64,000 bases of DNA from Bradyrhizobium sp. ISRA464 (GCF_029910095.1 NZ_CP094526.1:930001-994000), one strand, 5' to 3'; positions 42,289-51,482 are shown, counted from the stretch's first letter. Numbers and translations are program-made. The notes: generated by a model not told the origin, from the letters alone.

Positions 42289-43776
42289 TCAGTCGGTAAT
42301 GAAGCCGTAAGTGCCGCGGTAATTCCGCGCCGGCTCCGCACGACCCCGTACGCCGTAGATGCGATTGATGCTGCCGAGCAGGTCGGCCTGCGGATCGGAT
42401 GCGTTGACGAAGCCGTCATCCGGACGCGACAGGTCCTTTTGCGCCACCGCGCGCACGACATAGGGCGTCACCAGCACCATCAGCTCGGTCTGCTTGTTGA
42501 CGAAGTCGCGGCTGCGGAACAGCGTGCCGAGCACCGGCAGCGACGCCAGGCCGGGAAGGCCGTTGATCGCCTGCTTGGTCTGGTCCTGGATCAGGCCGGC
42601 CATCGCCATCGAGCCGCCCGAGGGGATTTCCAGCGTGGTCTCGGCGCGGCGGGTCTTGATCGAGGGAATCGTCGTTCCGCCCTGGCCGCCTTGCAGCGCA
42701 TTCTCGCTCGATACTTCCGACACTTCCGTCATCACCCGCAGGCTGATTCGCCCCTCGGTCAGCACCACCGGCGTGAAGTTGAGCGAGATGCCGAATTTCT
42801 TGAAGCTGACCGTCTGGACGCAGTTTCCGATCGTGCCAGTTGACGACGTCTGGCAGGTCACGCCGGTCGGGATTGGAAATTCGCCGCCCGAGATGAAAGT
42901 TGCCGATTCACCGGAGATCGCCGTCAGGTTCGGCTCGGCGAGCGTCCGGACGACACCCGCGCTTTCCATGGCGCGGAGCGTCGCCGACACCGACGGTGTG
43001 GAGCCGAACGAGGTGGCGAGAGCGTTGCCGGACACGAGCGGGGCGTTGTTCGCCGTGAACGGATTGTTGTTGGTGAATTTCACCACGGCCGTGCCGTAAT
43101 TGAGGTTGGCGGTGAGGTCGATGCCGAGCTGCTTGATCAGGCTGCGCGAGACTTCGGCGACGGTGACCTTCAGCATCACCTGGTCGCGACCCCGAACCGT
43201 AATGGAGTTCACGACTTTGTCGGCGCTGCCGGCCAGCCGCGTTGCAATGTCATTGGCCTGCTGCGCCTCGATCGGGCTCGATGCGATGCCGGTCAGCATG
43301 ATGCTGTCGCCGATGCCCTCGACCTGGATATCGGCATTGGGCATGACCTGCCGCAATGCGGCGCGTATGCCGTTGAGGTCGCGCTTGACGGCGATGTCAT
43401 AGGCGGCGATCTGCTGGCCGGCGGCGTCGAAGAACACGATGTTGGTCTGGCCGACCGTCGCGCCGATGATATAGGCGCGCTGCGCGGAGCGGACGACGGC
43501 GTTGGCGATCTTGGGATCGGCGACCAGCACGTCCTTGATGTCCCTCGGCAGGTCGATCACCACCGATTTGCCGACGCCGAGCGACAGGAAGCGCGCATTC
43601 ATCTGGCCGTCGGCTGAATTCGGCGCCGCGGCGCGATAATCGCTCGCCAGGACCGAGGTCAGCGCCGGGTTGAGTGTGAGTGCGGCGACCGCCGAAAACG
43701 ACAGGGCGCGGACCAGCATGGTCCGCATCGTCCGTTGAGTTGCCCCGCAGTTCATCCCGTGTGCCCTCACCGTCAC
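42289..43776 (-). CDS. cpaC: Tad pilus secretin CpaC/RcpA
   Basis: A 495-residue outer-membrane secretin. A signal peptide (about 18-45) is followed by the pilus-formation N-terminal domain (about 58-135, VGKSVVIDLPRDIKDVLVADPKIANAV), a BON-type domain (about 135-200) and the secretin core (about 270-450) with EPNLTAISGESATFISGGEFP and MAMAGLIQDQTKQAINGLPGLASLPVLGTLFRS. It is the channel for the Flp pilus. It overlaps cpaB by four bases. Alternative start at Met7. Confidence 0.95.
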   Translation of the reverse strand: MTVRAHGMNCGATQRTMRTMLVRALSFSAVAALTLNPALTSVLASDYRAAAPNSADGQMNARFLSLGVGKSVVIDLPRDIKDVLVADPKIANAVVRSAQRAYIIGATVGQTNIVFFDAAGQQIAAYDIAVKRDLNGIRAALRQVMPNADIQVEGIGDSIMLTGIASSPIEAQQANDIATRLAGSADKVVNSITVRGRDQVMLKVTVAEVSRSLIKQLGIDLTANLNYGTAVVKFTNNNPFTANNAPLVSGNALATSFGSTPSVSATLRAMESAGVVRTLAEPNLTAISGESATFISGGEFPIPTGVTCQTSSTGTIGNCVQTVSFKKFGISLNFTPVVLTEGRISLRVMTEVSEVSSENALQGGQGGTTIPSIKTRRAETTLEIPSGGSMAMAGLIQDQTKQAINGLPGLASLPVLGTLFRSRDFVNKQTELMVLVTPYVVRAVAQKDLSRPDDGFVNASDPQADLLGSINRIYGVRGRAEPARNYRGTYGFITD

Positions 43777-44573
43777 TTCTGCATCGTTGCCTGGCTGGCA
43801 ACGCCGTAGCGGATGACGTTCACCGTCTCGCCGCGTCTGTTGTTGTGGTTGTCATCGGTCTGGTCGTCGGTCGCGTTGACGTCCGCGATGCTGCGCAGCG
43901 CGAGCGACAGCGTGCCGCTCTGGCGCGCGCGCGCCAGCGTCTCGGTCTGCTCGGGCTTCAACTCCAGCGTCACGGTCTTGCCGACCAGTGCGTTGGTGCC
44001 GTCCTTTTCCTTCGGGGCCTGATCGATCGCGAGCACGCGGACATTGGTCAGGATGACCTCGGAGTTGACGACGTCGGCGCCGGTGCGGTCCGGATTCTTG
44101 TCGCGCCGGGACAGCAGCACATCGACTCGGTCATTCGGCAGGATGAAGCCGCCGGCCGCCGTCTCAGGCGAAATTTCGGTCGAGACGGCGCGCATGCCGC
44201 TCGGCAGGATCGCCGCCATGAAGCCGCTCCCATTGGCCTTGACCAACTTCTGCTCGCGGATCGGCTCGCCCTGGATGAACGGGGCGCGGGCAATCGAGCC
44301 CGTGACGTCCTTGATGGCGTCGGCATGGTTGTCGCGGCGCATGAAGCTATTGCTGGCCGTCGCCGCCGGCCAGGTCTGCCATTGCAGGTCGTCGGGCTTC
44401 ACGGTCTGACCGAGACCGATATCGGACCGTGCGACCAGGATGTCGACCGTCGGCAGCTGCGCAACGGGCGGCGCGGCGGGCGCCGGCTTGTTGTCGCTTC
44501 CGCTCGCCAGATAAAGGGCCGCGAGGCCGGCGCAGCCTGCGATAGCCAGGACCACAATGCGGGCCGTATTCAT
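43773..44573 (-). CDS. cpaB: Flp pilus assembly protein CpaB/RcpC
   Basis: 266 residues with an N-terminal signal/anchor helix (about 5-24) and a Pro/Ala linker, then a SAF-like domain (VDILVARSDIGLGQTVKPDDLQWQ, about 43-66) and the RcpC-type region with LPSGMRAVSTEISPETAAGGFILPNDRVDVLLSRR. It is a periplasmic component linked to the secretin. It heads the cpaB-to-tadC operon; a 127-base gap separates it from cpaA and contains TTAA half-sites (GGTTAATG, CCTTAACG) but no exact CtrA box. Confidence 0.93.
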   Translation of the reverse strand: MNTARIVVLAIAGCAGLAALYLASGSDNKPAPAAPPVAQLPTVDILVARSDIGLGQTVKPDDLQWQTWPAATASNSFMRRDNHADAIKDVTGSIARAPFIQGEPIREQKLVKANGSGFMAAILPSGMRAVSTEISPETAAGGFILPNDRVDVLLSRRDKNPDRTGADVVNSEVILTNVRVLAIDQAPKEKDGTNALVGKTVTLELKPEQTETLARARQSGTLSLALRSIADVNATDDQTDDNHNNRRGETVNVIRYGVASQATMQK

Positions 44574-44700
44574 TACGCTTCACTTTCCACATGACACCGC
44601 GACGCTGCCGCCGCCGTGATGGGAGTTGACCAGCTATTCGTCAAAGCATGGTTAATGAGGCGTATCTAAATCGCCTTAACGGGCGGTTACCCCGTCTTTC

Positions 44701-45225
44701 TCAGCCCATGGCGAGGTGAGCGAGATCAATCGTCTTGATCCAGACGGTCTCCGGATAGACCAGCAATGCGCCGAGCGCGAGCGCGATGCCGTAAGGGATG
44801 CCGGTCTGCTTGTCGTGCAGGCGGGCGAGCCAGGCCTGGGACGCAAGCGGGTAGGGCAGCGGCCACAGCCTGAACTGCAAGAGCAGCACGGTCAGCGCAC
44901 CGCCGAACAGTGATGCAAGCACCAGGTATTCGAGCAGGTGATCGAATCCGAACCAGAGGCCCACGGCCGCCGCGACCTTGGCGTCGCCGCCGCCGACCCA
45001 TCCCATCGCGAACATGCCGAACGCCACCGCGAGCACCAGCGCGCCGGCGCCGACATGGCTGAGCATATCGTGGAGCCCCATGCCGGTCAGCGGCGCCAGG
45101 ATCGCGAAGCCGGCGAGCAGCGCCAGCGACACGCGGTTCGGGATCGTCATGGTCAGGAGATCGCTCGCCGCCGCGAAAGCCATCAGGGCCGGAAACAGCA
45201 TCAAGCGCGCGATGTCGAGGATCAT
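44701..45225 (-). CDS. cpaA: Prepilin peptidase CpaA/TadV
   Basis: A 174-residue polytopic aspartic protease (A24). The catalytic aspartates are visible in AAASDLLTMTIPNR (about residue 21) and WVGGGDAKVAAA (about 75). About five helices. It cleaves and may methylate the Flp pilin and the TadE/F pseudopilins. Start 45225 gives the normal N-terminus; the frame is open 18 codons upstream. Confidence 0.92.
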   Translation of the reverse strand: MILDIARLMLFPALMAFAAASDLLTMTIPNRVSLALLAGFAILAPLTGMGLHDMLSHVGAGALVLAVAFGMFAMGWVGGGDAKVAAAVGLWFGFDHLLEYLVLASLFGGALTVLLLQFRLWPLPYPLASQAWLARLHDKQTGIPYGIALALGALLVYPETVWIKTIDLAHLAMG

Positions 45226-45344
45226 GGATGAAACGCCATCAAGCTGGAGCTGAGGTCGAAATCCGAGGCTAGCGGCCAATGGTGAACAATCGGGAAAAGA
45301 TCGTCCGCGGCCTTCGCAGACGGCGGACGATGGTCTCGGAATAG

Positions 45345-45373
45345 CAAAGGTCCCGGGAACGCCGGGACCTTTG
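45345..45373 (-). terminator. Hairpin between pilA and cpaA
   Basis: A 12-base perfect stem (CAAAGGTCCCGG, 45345-45356, with 45362-45373) lies 21 bases after the pilA stop on the minus strand. The T run that would complete an intrinsic terminator is poor, so it may be a partial terminator or an mRNA-protecting hairpin that lets pilin be made in excess of cpaA. Confidence 0.5.
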
Positions 45374-45394
45374 AGGCGAGCTTCCCGAAACCGC

Positions 45395-45559
45395 TTACTT
45401 GAGCGAGGTCGAGATCGAGCTGAAGGTGGTGGACAGCGCCTTGCCGACGCCGTTAACCGCAGCGATGATCGCGATGGCGATACCGGTTGCGATCAGGCCG
45501 TACTCGATGGCGGTCGCGCCGGACTCATCCTTCACGAAGCGCGAAACAAGGTTCTTCAT
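45395..45559 (-). CDS. pilA: Flp family type IVb pilin
   Basis: A 54-residue prepilin that is the main subunit of the Flp/Tad pilus. The short leader MKNLVSRFVKDESG is cut before ATAIEYGLIATGIAIAIIAA, giving the conserved Glu5-Tyr6 pair of Flp pilins and a single hydrophobic helix. The C-terminus is Ser/Thr-rich. AGGAG lies five bases before ATG 45559; longer open frames upstream have no pilin features. Its own promoter probably lies in 45560-45839, where a CtrA-like site is present. Confidence 0.95.
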   Translation of the reverse strand: MKNLVSRFVKDESGATAIEYGLIATGIAIAIIAAVNGVGKALSTTFSSISTSLK

Positions 45560-45714
45560 AAATGGCTCCTGTGTACACGTGGCTGGTCGAACTACATTTG
45601 GTCTGGCCGGCGTTCTCAGCACCGTGACCATTGCGGCACCCTAAGTTTCGACAATTTCGGCGCAGTTAATTTGATCGCGCAAAAACGGGACGAACCTGCA
45701 GTTGTTGCGCACAG

Positions 45715-45729
45715 TAAATTTGGCATTAA
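45715..45729 (-). promoter_or_regulatory. CtrA-like site upstream of pilA
   Basis: Read on the minus strand: TTAA-TGCCAAA-TTTA, one mismatch from TTAA-N7-TTAA, about 155 bases before the pilA start. The surrounding 45560-45839 region between pilA and the divergent hydroxylase gene is relatively AT-rich and holds no other recognisable feature. Confidence 0.4.
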
Positions 45730-45839
45730 GCCGATCGCGAAAATTGCGCGTTGTTGCCGGACGTCAAAAGTTGATGAGGATTCACAGGTCTTTAAGCGCA
45801 GGTCGATACCCATGAGACTTGCCATTGGACGGGACCGCC

Positions 45840-46667
45840 ATGCCTACGCTTCCCCTTGAAGTCATCGAGATGCTCGGCCAGACCATGATCAAGGTCGTGC
45901 CGATCACGATCATGCTGGCGATCGTCTTCACCGTGCTGACCCACTTCTGGGCCTGCAATCCCGGCAAGCCCTGGTGGCAGAAGCGCGAGCTCGTCACCGA
46001 CATCTGCTACTGGTTCTTCGTGCCGGTGTTCGCGCGCGTGTTTCGCATCGGGCTGCTGATGGTCGGCGCCGCGGCCGTATTCAACGTGCATGGTGCCGAC
46101 GAGCTGATCGCATTCTACGACAACGGACACGGCCCGCTGTCGAAGCTTCCGCTGGTGCTGCAGGCGATCATCTTCCTGGTCGCCTCCGACTTCATGCTCT
46201 ATTGGCTGCACCGGATGTTTCACGGCGGCGACTTCTGGAAGTATCACGCGATCCATCACTCGTCCGAGGATCTCGAGTGGATTTCGGCCGCGCGCTTCCA
46301 TCCCGTCAATCTCTTGATCGGCACGATTTCCGTCGACGTCATCCTGCTGATGGCGGGCATCTCGCCGAACATCATGCTGTGGGTCGGCCCGTTCACCACA
46401 TTCCACTCGGCCTTCGTCCATGCCAACCTGAACTGGACGCTCGGTCCCTTCAAATACGTGATCGCGACGCCGGTCTTCCATCGCTGGCATCACACCGCCC
46501 TCGATGAGGGCGGCGACACCAACTTTGCCGGCACCTTCCCGATCTGGGATATCCTGTTCGGAACCTTCCGGATGCCCGACAATGTGCTGCCCGCGGATTA
46601 CGGCGCCGACGACAAGGCAATTCCGACCGAGATCGGCGGACAACTGGCCTATCCGTTCCGTCAATGA
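45840..46667 (+). CDS. Fatty acid hydroxylase / sterol desaturase family membrane protein
   Basis: 275 residues with several helices and the tripartite di-iron histidine boxes HRMFH (about residue 124), HAIHH (about 137) and HRWHH (about 218). Members hydroxylate or desaturate lipids such as sterols, hopanoids, carotenoids or fatty acyl chains. The target here is unknown. It is divergent from pilA and 24 bases before a membrane-protein gene, apparently one unit. ATG 45840 was preferred over TTG 45819. Confidence 0.85.
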   Translation: MPTLPLEVIEMLGQTMIKVVPITIMLAIVFTVLTHFWACNPGKPWWQKRELVTDICYWFFVPVFARVFRIGLLMVGAAAVFNVHGADELIAFYDNGHGPLSKLPLVLQAIIFLVASDFMLYWLHRMFHGGDFWKYHAIHHSSEDLEWISAARFHPVNLLIGTISVDVILLMAGISPNIMLWVGPFTTFHSAFVHANLNWTLGPFKYVIATPVFHRWHHTALDEGGDTNFAGTFPIWDILFGTFRMPDNVLPADYGADDKAIPTEIGGQLAYPFRQ

Positions 46668-46691
46668 GTTGATTGACCGGCGCATGCCGCC

Positions 46692-48137
46692 ATGAGCTCA
46701 GAGATCGCAACCATTCCACGGGAGAGAGCCTCGGTCTTCGGCGAGGTGCCCGCGTGGTTTCTGGTGGCGTGCGGCGTCTACGCGCTGCTGTTGCTCGCCG
46801 GCAGCAAGCTGCTCGCCGATTCCGACACCTACTGGCAGATTGCCGTGGGCCGATGGATCCTCGATCACGGCACGGTGCCTTCGGTCGATATCTATTCGTT
46901 CACCAGAGCCGGCGAACCATGGATGTCGTCGTCCTGGCTTTCGCAGGTTCTGTACGCGAAGGCCTACGATCTCGCCGGATGGACCGGGCCCGCGGCGCTG
47001 GCCGCGATCTGCATCGCCGCCGCGTTCGCGCAGCTCACCGCCATTCTGAGCGGCCGGATGCCTGCGACCTATGCGAGCGTCGTCGCGCTCGCCGCGTTGG
47101 CGCTGTCGACGCCGCATCTGCTGGCGCGCCCGCACGTCCTCGTGCTGCCGGTCATGATCGCCTGGACCAATGCCCTGATGGTCGCCAGCGAGCGCCGCGA
47201 GACGCCCACGTTCTGGCTGCTGCCGTTGATTGCGCTCTGGGCCAATCTGCACGGCGGCTTTCTGTTCGGCCTGGTGCTGGTCGGTGCATTCGCGCTCGAC
47301 GCCATCTGGAATGCCGCGCCGGCGCAGCGGCCATCGCTGGCGCTACGCTGGTTGGCTTTCGGGGTCGGCGCGCTGGCCGCGTGCTGCGTGACGCCCTATG
47401 GCTGGGGTTCGATCCTGGCTTCGCTGAAGATCCTGGGTCTCGGTGAACTGCTGCATCTCATCGGGGAATGGATGCCGGCGGATTTTGGCCATATCGGCGG
47501 ATTCGAGTTTGTCGTTCTCGCCCTGATCGCCGCGGCGCTCTACGGCGGCGTGAGGCTGCCGCTGCCGCGGATCGCCCTGGTGCTCGGCCTGCTGTACATG
47601 GCGCTGTCCCACGTCAGGAATATCGAGATCTTCGCGCTGTTGTTGCCGATGGTCGTCCTCACGCCGCTGGCGTCCCAGTTCGGCTTGCGGGCGGCGGGCG
47701 TGGTCCGGCTTAGGGCCGCACCGGCATTCGCGCTGCTGGTGGCGCTTTGCATCTCGACCTGGGCCGTTGCCAGAAGCGAGCGTATCGCACCGCCGCCCCC
47801 GCAATCGCCTGCGGCCGCGGTGGACGTGTTGAAGGCGCGCAATGTCAAGCGGGTCCTCAACGACCTCCCGTTCGGCGGCTATCTGATCTGGCGGCAGGTG
47901 CCGGTGTTCGTCGACGGTCGCGCCGAGCTGTATGGCGAGACGTTCGATATCGCCTATTACCGTGCGCTGCAGCTCAAGGATGTCGATCGCTTCATCGATC
48001 TGCTCCGCACCTACGATATCGACGCAGTGATGCTCGAGCCGACGACGCCTGCGGTCAAACTGTTGGACCGGATTGGCGGCTGGCAGCGCGCGTACGCTGA
48101 CGATCACGCGGTGGTTTATGTGCGCACCGCCGATTGA
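46692..48137 (+). CDS. Polytopic membrane protein, possible GT-C-type glycosyltransferase
   Basis: 481 residues with about ten or eleven predicted helices. After helix 1 it has SDTYWQIAVGRWILDHGTVP and YSFTRAGEPWMSSSWLSQV, an acidic, aromatic periplasmic loop like the first loop of GT-C enzymes. The C-terminal roughly 100 residues are soluble (VDVLKARNVKRVLNDLPFGGYLIWRQVPVFVDGRAELYG). I do not recognise a named family with certainty. It overlaps or abuts the GT87-like gene, which supports a joint role in lipid-linked sugar transfer, an inference. Confidence 0.7.
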   Translation: MSSEIATIPRERASVFGEVPAWFLVACGVYALLLLAGSKLLADSDTYWQIAVGRWILDHGTVPSVDIYSFTRAGEPWMSSSWLSQVLYAKAYDLAGWTGPAALAAICIAAAFAQLTAILSGRMPATYASVVALAALALSTPHLLARPHVLVLPVMIAWTNALMVASERRETPTFWLLPLIALWANLHGGFLFGLVLVGAFALDAIWNAAPAQRPSLALRWLAFGVGALAACCVTPYGWGSILASLKILGLGELLHLIGEWMPADFGHIGGFEFVVLALIAAALYGGVRLPLPRIALVLGLLYMALSHVRNIEIFALLLPMVVLTPLASQFGLRAAGVVRLRAAPAFALLVALCISTWAVARSERIAPPPPQSPAAAVDVLKARNVKRVLNDLPFGGYLIWRQVPVFVDGRAELYGETFDIAYYRALQLKDVDRFIDLLRTYDIDAVMLEPTTPAVKLLDRIGGWQRAYADDHAVVYVRTAD

Positions 48138-49422
48138 GCAGGAAGCCGTTGCCGCCGCATCGATGCCGGCGCGTCTCCATTCGGCGGGATCGGGCACGAG
48201 CTTGGCCGACGCCGGAAACGACGGCAGGCAAGGCGTCCTGCGGCCGCCTGTGGTCGTGCTCGTTGTCGGCCTGGTGACGTCGGTCTATGTCTGGGCCATC
48301 CTCGCCACGACCATTCCCTATCCGGGCAGGATCGGGCTCGACCACAACACGCTCGGCACCGACTGGATGGTGTTCTGCGGGGCGATCCGTTCGGTCCTTG
48401 ATGGCAACGCGTCGCTGATCTTCGACGGTGATCGGTTCACCGGCTTTCTCAATACAGCGTTTGCAGGCTGGCTCTCCAAACCGCTGGAATTCCGGCCGTG
48501 GGCCTATCCGCCAAGCTTTCTGCTGCTGCTTCTGCCGTTCGCCCCGCTGGGGTTCTTTGGCTCCTATGCGGCGTTCCAGGCTGCGAGCGCAGGCCTGATG
48601 GCTGCCGCGCTGCGGTTGAACGCGGCCGGCTCGGCGTCCTCTGGAATTCTTCTGGCGATGGCCCTGCTGTGTCCGGCATCGGCGGTCAATGTGATCGATG
48701 GACAGCTCGCGTTCCTGGTCGTCGCGCTGATCGTCGCCGGCTTGGGGCTTCTCGAGGCGCGCCCGGTTTTGTGCGGGTTGACGTTGGGGCTGCTGACGTT
48801 CAAGCCGCAATTCTGCCTTCTGGTCCCGCTGGCGCTGATCGCCGCCGGACAGTGGCGCGCGCTGTGGGCGGCCGGTCTGTCCGCGCTCGCCATGGCCGTT
48901 GCGAGCGACCTGATCTTCGGGTGGGACCTGTGGCTTCGCTGGTACCCCCTCATGATCGACAATCTGGTCCGGCCCGATGCGAAGTGGATCGAGTACGGCC
49001 GCATGTGGGGCAACAGCGTCTACACATGTGTCGGCCTGCTTGGCGCTCCGCCGCGGCTGGCCTCGGCCATCCAGCTTGCCGCGATGATCGGCGCTGCGGC
49101 CTCTGTCGTTCTCGCCTTCCGCTCACGGCTAAGCACGATGGAGAAGACGGCCGTCTTTCTGGCGGCCACGGTGCTGGCCGCGCCGCATTCCGGCCCCTAT
49201 GACCAGGTCCTGCTGGTGGTGGCGGCGGCGTATTGGCTGATGACGCAAGGGCGCGCGCAGCCGGTGTGGTGCTGGATTCTGATGTTCATGATCTGGCTGG
49301 TGCCGATCGTCAGCCCGCCACTTCTCTTTGTCCCGGGCCGCTTGGCTCCGTTGTTGACGGTCATGCTCATCGTGCTTGTGCTTCGCCGCGCGGCGCCGAT
49401 GCTGGAGCCGCCAGCGCGGTAG
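48118..49422 (+). CDS. GT87-like (DUF2029) membrane glycosyltransferase
   Basis: 434 residues from ATG 48118 (or 419 from ATG 48163, which avoids overlap with the previous gene). About ten helices. The loop after helix 1, GTDWMVFCGAIRSVLDGNASLIFD, carries the Asp and aromatic pattern of GT87 polyprenyl-phosphate-mannose-type transferases. Later features are KPLEFRPWAYPPSFLLLLLPF and LLTFKPQFCLLVPLALIA, the KPQ motif typical of DUF2029. Donor and acceptor are unknown. Confidence 0.8.
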   Translation: MCAPPIEQEAVAAASMPARLHSAGSGTSLADAGNDGRQGVLRPPVVVLVVGLVTSVYVWAILATTIPYPGRIGLDHNTLGTDWMVFCGAIRSVLDGNASLIFDGDRFTGFLNTAFAGWLSKPLEFRPWAYPPSFLLLLLPFAPLGFFGSYAAFQAASAGLMAAALRLNAAGSASSGILLAMALLCPASAVNVIDGQLAFLVVALIVAGLGLLEARPVLCGLTLGLLTFKPQFCLLVPLALIAAGQWRALWAAGLSALAMAVASDLIFGWDLWLRWYPLMIDNLVRPDAKWIEYGRMWGNSVYTCVGLLGAPPRLASAIQLAAMIGAAASVVLAFRSRLSTMEKTAVFLAATVLAAPHSGPYDQVLLVVAAAYWLMTQGRAQPVWCWILMFMIWLVPIVSPPLLFVPGRLAPLLTVMLIVLVLRRAAPMLEPPAR

Positions 49423-49472
49423 ACCTCGCTGAGGTGCGATGCGACCCTGCGCCCCGGCATTGCCTCAATCGA

Positions 49473-50570
49473 TCAGGCGCCGGTGGATTGTACGTCCTGC
49501 GCCTGGATCGGTGTCGCCGTATTCTGGCGACGGACCAGGAGGATTGCGCCGATGGTCAGGGCGGCGCCCGCCAGCACATCGGCGAGGTGATGACCTCCGA
49601 CGGGCATCGTCGCCAGGATCATCGTCGCATTCACGATGAGCAGGGGGATCAGGAGCCAGCGCGTATCGCGCGCCGCGTAGATCGTTATGAGGCCCAGCAT
49701 GGTGTGAAACGAGGGAAAGCTGACGATCCCGTCAGGTGTCGAGAGGTCGATGATGGAGAGTGTTCCATCGCGCAGCATGAGGAAGGTTCGCAGAAAGGGC
49801 CACATCTCGCCCAACGCCGAGAAGTTCGCAAAGAGCTGCGGAGCGGGATGGAAATATGCGAAGGCGCCAGCGGCCGGAACGAGTGCCATGCCGATGCACA
49901 CGGCGACCGTGCTCAGGCTCAGAACGGCCATGAATTCCGTGATCCTGTCCCCGCGGCGTCGCAGAACAAGCGAGATCAGGACCAAGTTGGAGAGGAGACC
50001 TACCGCATTGTAAGCCCTGGCCAGCAGATTCACGACGAGCGGGCTGGAGTTTGTCGCCTGTAGAAAGCCCAGCCAGTCAAAGCCAAGCAGGCGGTCGACA
50101 TGCGCCAGCACATTGTCTCTCAAGGGCAAGTTCGCGGCGGTGATCAAATAGGTCAGTGTGACCCCCGTGAGCAGCAGCCCGCCGATGGGCAGGCTGGTAC
50201 GCCACAGCAGTTCGGTTAGAAGCAAAACCCGTCGCAACAGAATCGCTGGTCGACTTTGGTCCCCGGCAAGACGGCCGTATGCAACGGCGATAAAGATACC
50301 GGCGAACGCGCTGCAGGCGACGCATTTCAGAATTATCGTCCAGTTCGAAGGAGCGAACGAAAGCCCTGAGCTTTGCAGCCAGATCACGTCGACAAGGGCG
50401 TATCCGACGACGCAAGACCAGACGATGGCCATGTGACGCTGCGCGACTGCGCCGTAGTCGCTGAACATGAACCAGCGTCCAAGGGCTACTCGAACCCGGA
50501 TCGGATCCGGGGTGAGGCCGCGCACGCCAGCGCTGGCGGTGGGCTTCTCGATCCCGGATATCGACGACAC
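49473..50570 (-). CDS. PAP2_3-like membrane phosphatase/phosphotransferase
   Basis: 365 residues, about eight helices. PAP2 motifs are displaced toward the Aur1/PAP2_3 type: SFPSFHTMLGLI (about 290) in place of SGH, and PVGGHHLADVLAGAAL (about 328). Such proteins move phospho-head groups between lipids (e.g. inositol phosphorylceramide synthases). GTG 50570 has GAGGG seven bases upstream; Met35 is an alternative. It converges on the GT87-like gene. The link to the hydroxylase and glycosyltransferases is positional only. Confidence 0.8.
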   Translation of the reverse strand: MSSISGIEKPTASAGVRGLTPDPIRVRVALGRWFMFSDYGAVAQRHMAIVWSCVVGYALVDVIWLQSSGLSFAPSNWTIILKCVACSAFAGIFIAVAYGRLAGDQSRPAILLRRVLLLTELLWRTSLPIGGLLLTGVTLTYLITAANLPLRDNVLAHVDRLLGFDWLGFLQATNSSPLVVNLLARAYNAVGLLSNLVLISLVLRRRGDRITEFMAVLSLSTVAVCIGMALVPAAGAFAYFHPAPQLFANFSALGEMWPFLRTFLMLRDGTLSIIDLSTPDGIVSFPSFHTMLGLITIYAARDTRWLLIPLLIVNATMILATMPVGGHHLADVLAGAALTIGAILLVRRQNTATPIQAQDVQSTGA

Positions 50571-50972
50571 GTGGTGCCCTCGCTGTTGCGGCTCCCGCAG
50601 AAGTTGCTGCCAGACTCTTAAGATTGCTATAACCCTGCAACGTGCGCTCAGTGCCGCCGCAGCCAGACGTCGGATGCGTCATCGCGGGTCTTGAGCACCG
50701 TATTTTTGCGGTTCGTTGCGACGGCCGCTGGCCCGACCGCAAGGGCGACGACGATGTTGAACCCACCGATCCAGATCGCCGGGATGCTGGGCCGGGGTGC
50801 CGCTGTTGCCCGCGTCTGTCGCACCGGGTTTCCGCTCCGGAAGTCGCGACATCCGCTCAATTGGCGGAGCGATTTTTGCTCTTCTTAAATGAATTGCGGT
50901 CAGATTTGCCGCGTCGGGCGCCGGTCCGCTGCGTATCGCTTTTGCCGGCTTGTCAACGTCCCGGGGTAGAGT
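50571..50972. other. Intergenic region, promoters only
   Basis: 402 bases between the divergent PAP2-like gene and the CpaC-N-like gene. A 70-codon minus-strand open frame (50648-50860) contains one hydrophobic stretch but no supported product. No repeat or clear box was found. Confidence 0.4.
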
Positions 50973-51482
50973 ATGTCGTTTCAGTCCCAGCGTATTCGCG
51001 CCGTCACGCGCGTCGGATTCGTCTCCCTCGCCGCAGCCATGCTGCTGTGGCCCGCCGTCTCCACGGCTGCGCCAGATCCCGACAGGATCGCGGTCAATGT
51101 TGACCAGGCCAAACTGGTCAAGCTGCCCACGGGCATCGCCACCATCGTCGTCGGCAACCCGCTGATCGCTGACGTGACCCTGCAAAATGGCGGCGTCGTC
51201 GTCGTCACCGGCAAGGGCTATGGCGCGACCAACTTCATCGCGCTCGACCGCACCGGCCAGGTGCTGGTGGATCGCCAGATCCAGGTCGAGGGCCCGACCG
51301 ATCAGCTCGTCACGGTCTATCGCGGGGTCGATCGCGAGACCTACAGCTGCATGCCGGTCTGCCAGCGCCGCATCACGCTCGGTGACGGCGAGACCTACTT
51401 CAAGGCGACGATGGACCAGGCCGGCACGTTGAGCAGCCAGGCCTCCGGTTCGAGCGCCGCCGCGGCCAAGCCGACCAACTGA
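50973..51482 (+). CDS. Stand-alone pilus-formation N-terminal domain protein (CpaC-N-like)
   Basis: 169 residues: a Sec signal (about 1-33, cleavage near STAA), then one domain matching the N-terminal domain of CpaC: DRIAVNVDQAKLVKLPTGIATIVVGNPLIADV and GYGATNFIALDRTGQVLVDRQIQV. The cpaC gene in this window has the same layout (VGKSVVIDLPRDIKDVLVADPKIANAV...). The C-terminus is a Cys pair (CMPVC) followed by a Ser/Ala tail. Probably a periplasmic partner of the Tad secretin. Confidence 0.85.
   Translation: MSFQSQRIRAVTRVGFVSLAAAMLLWPAVSTAAPDPDRIAVNVDQAKLVKLPTGIATIVVGNPLIADVTLQNGGVVVVTGKGYGATNFIALDRTGQVLVDRQIQVEGPTDQLVTVYRGVDRETYSCMPVCQRRITLGDGETYFKATMDQAGTLSSQASGSSAAAAKPTN

Noticed and set aside
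44574..44700. CtrA site before cpaB
   Set aside because: TTAA half-sites are present, but the spacing is six or far more than seven, so there is no valid TTAA-N7-TTAA match.
50648..50860. A 70-codon minus-strand frame with a hydrophobic segment between the PAP2-like and CpaC-N-like genes
   Set aside because: Arg-rich, no convincing ribosome site, no family resemblance and overlaps other random frames; not enough to call a gene.
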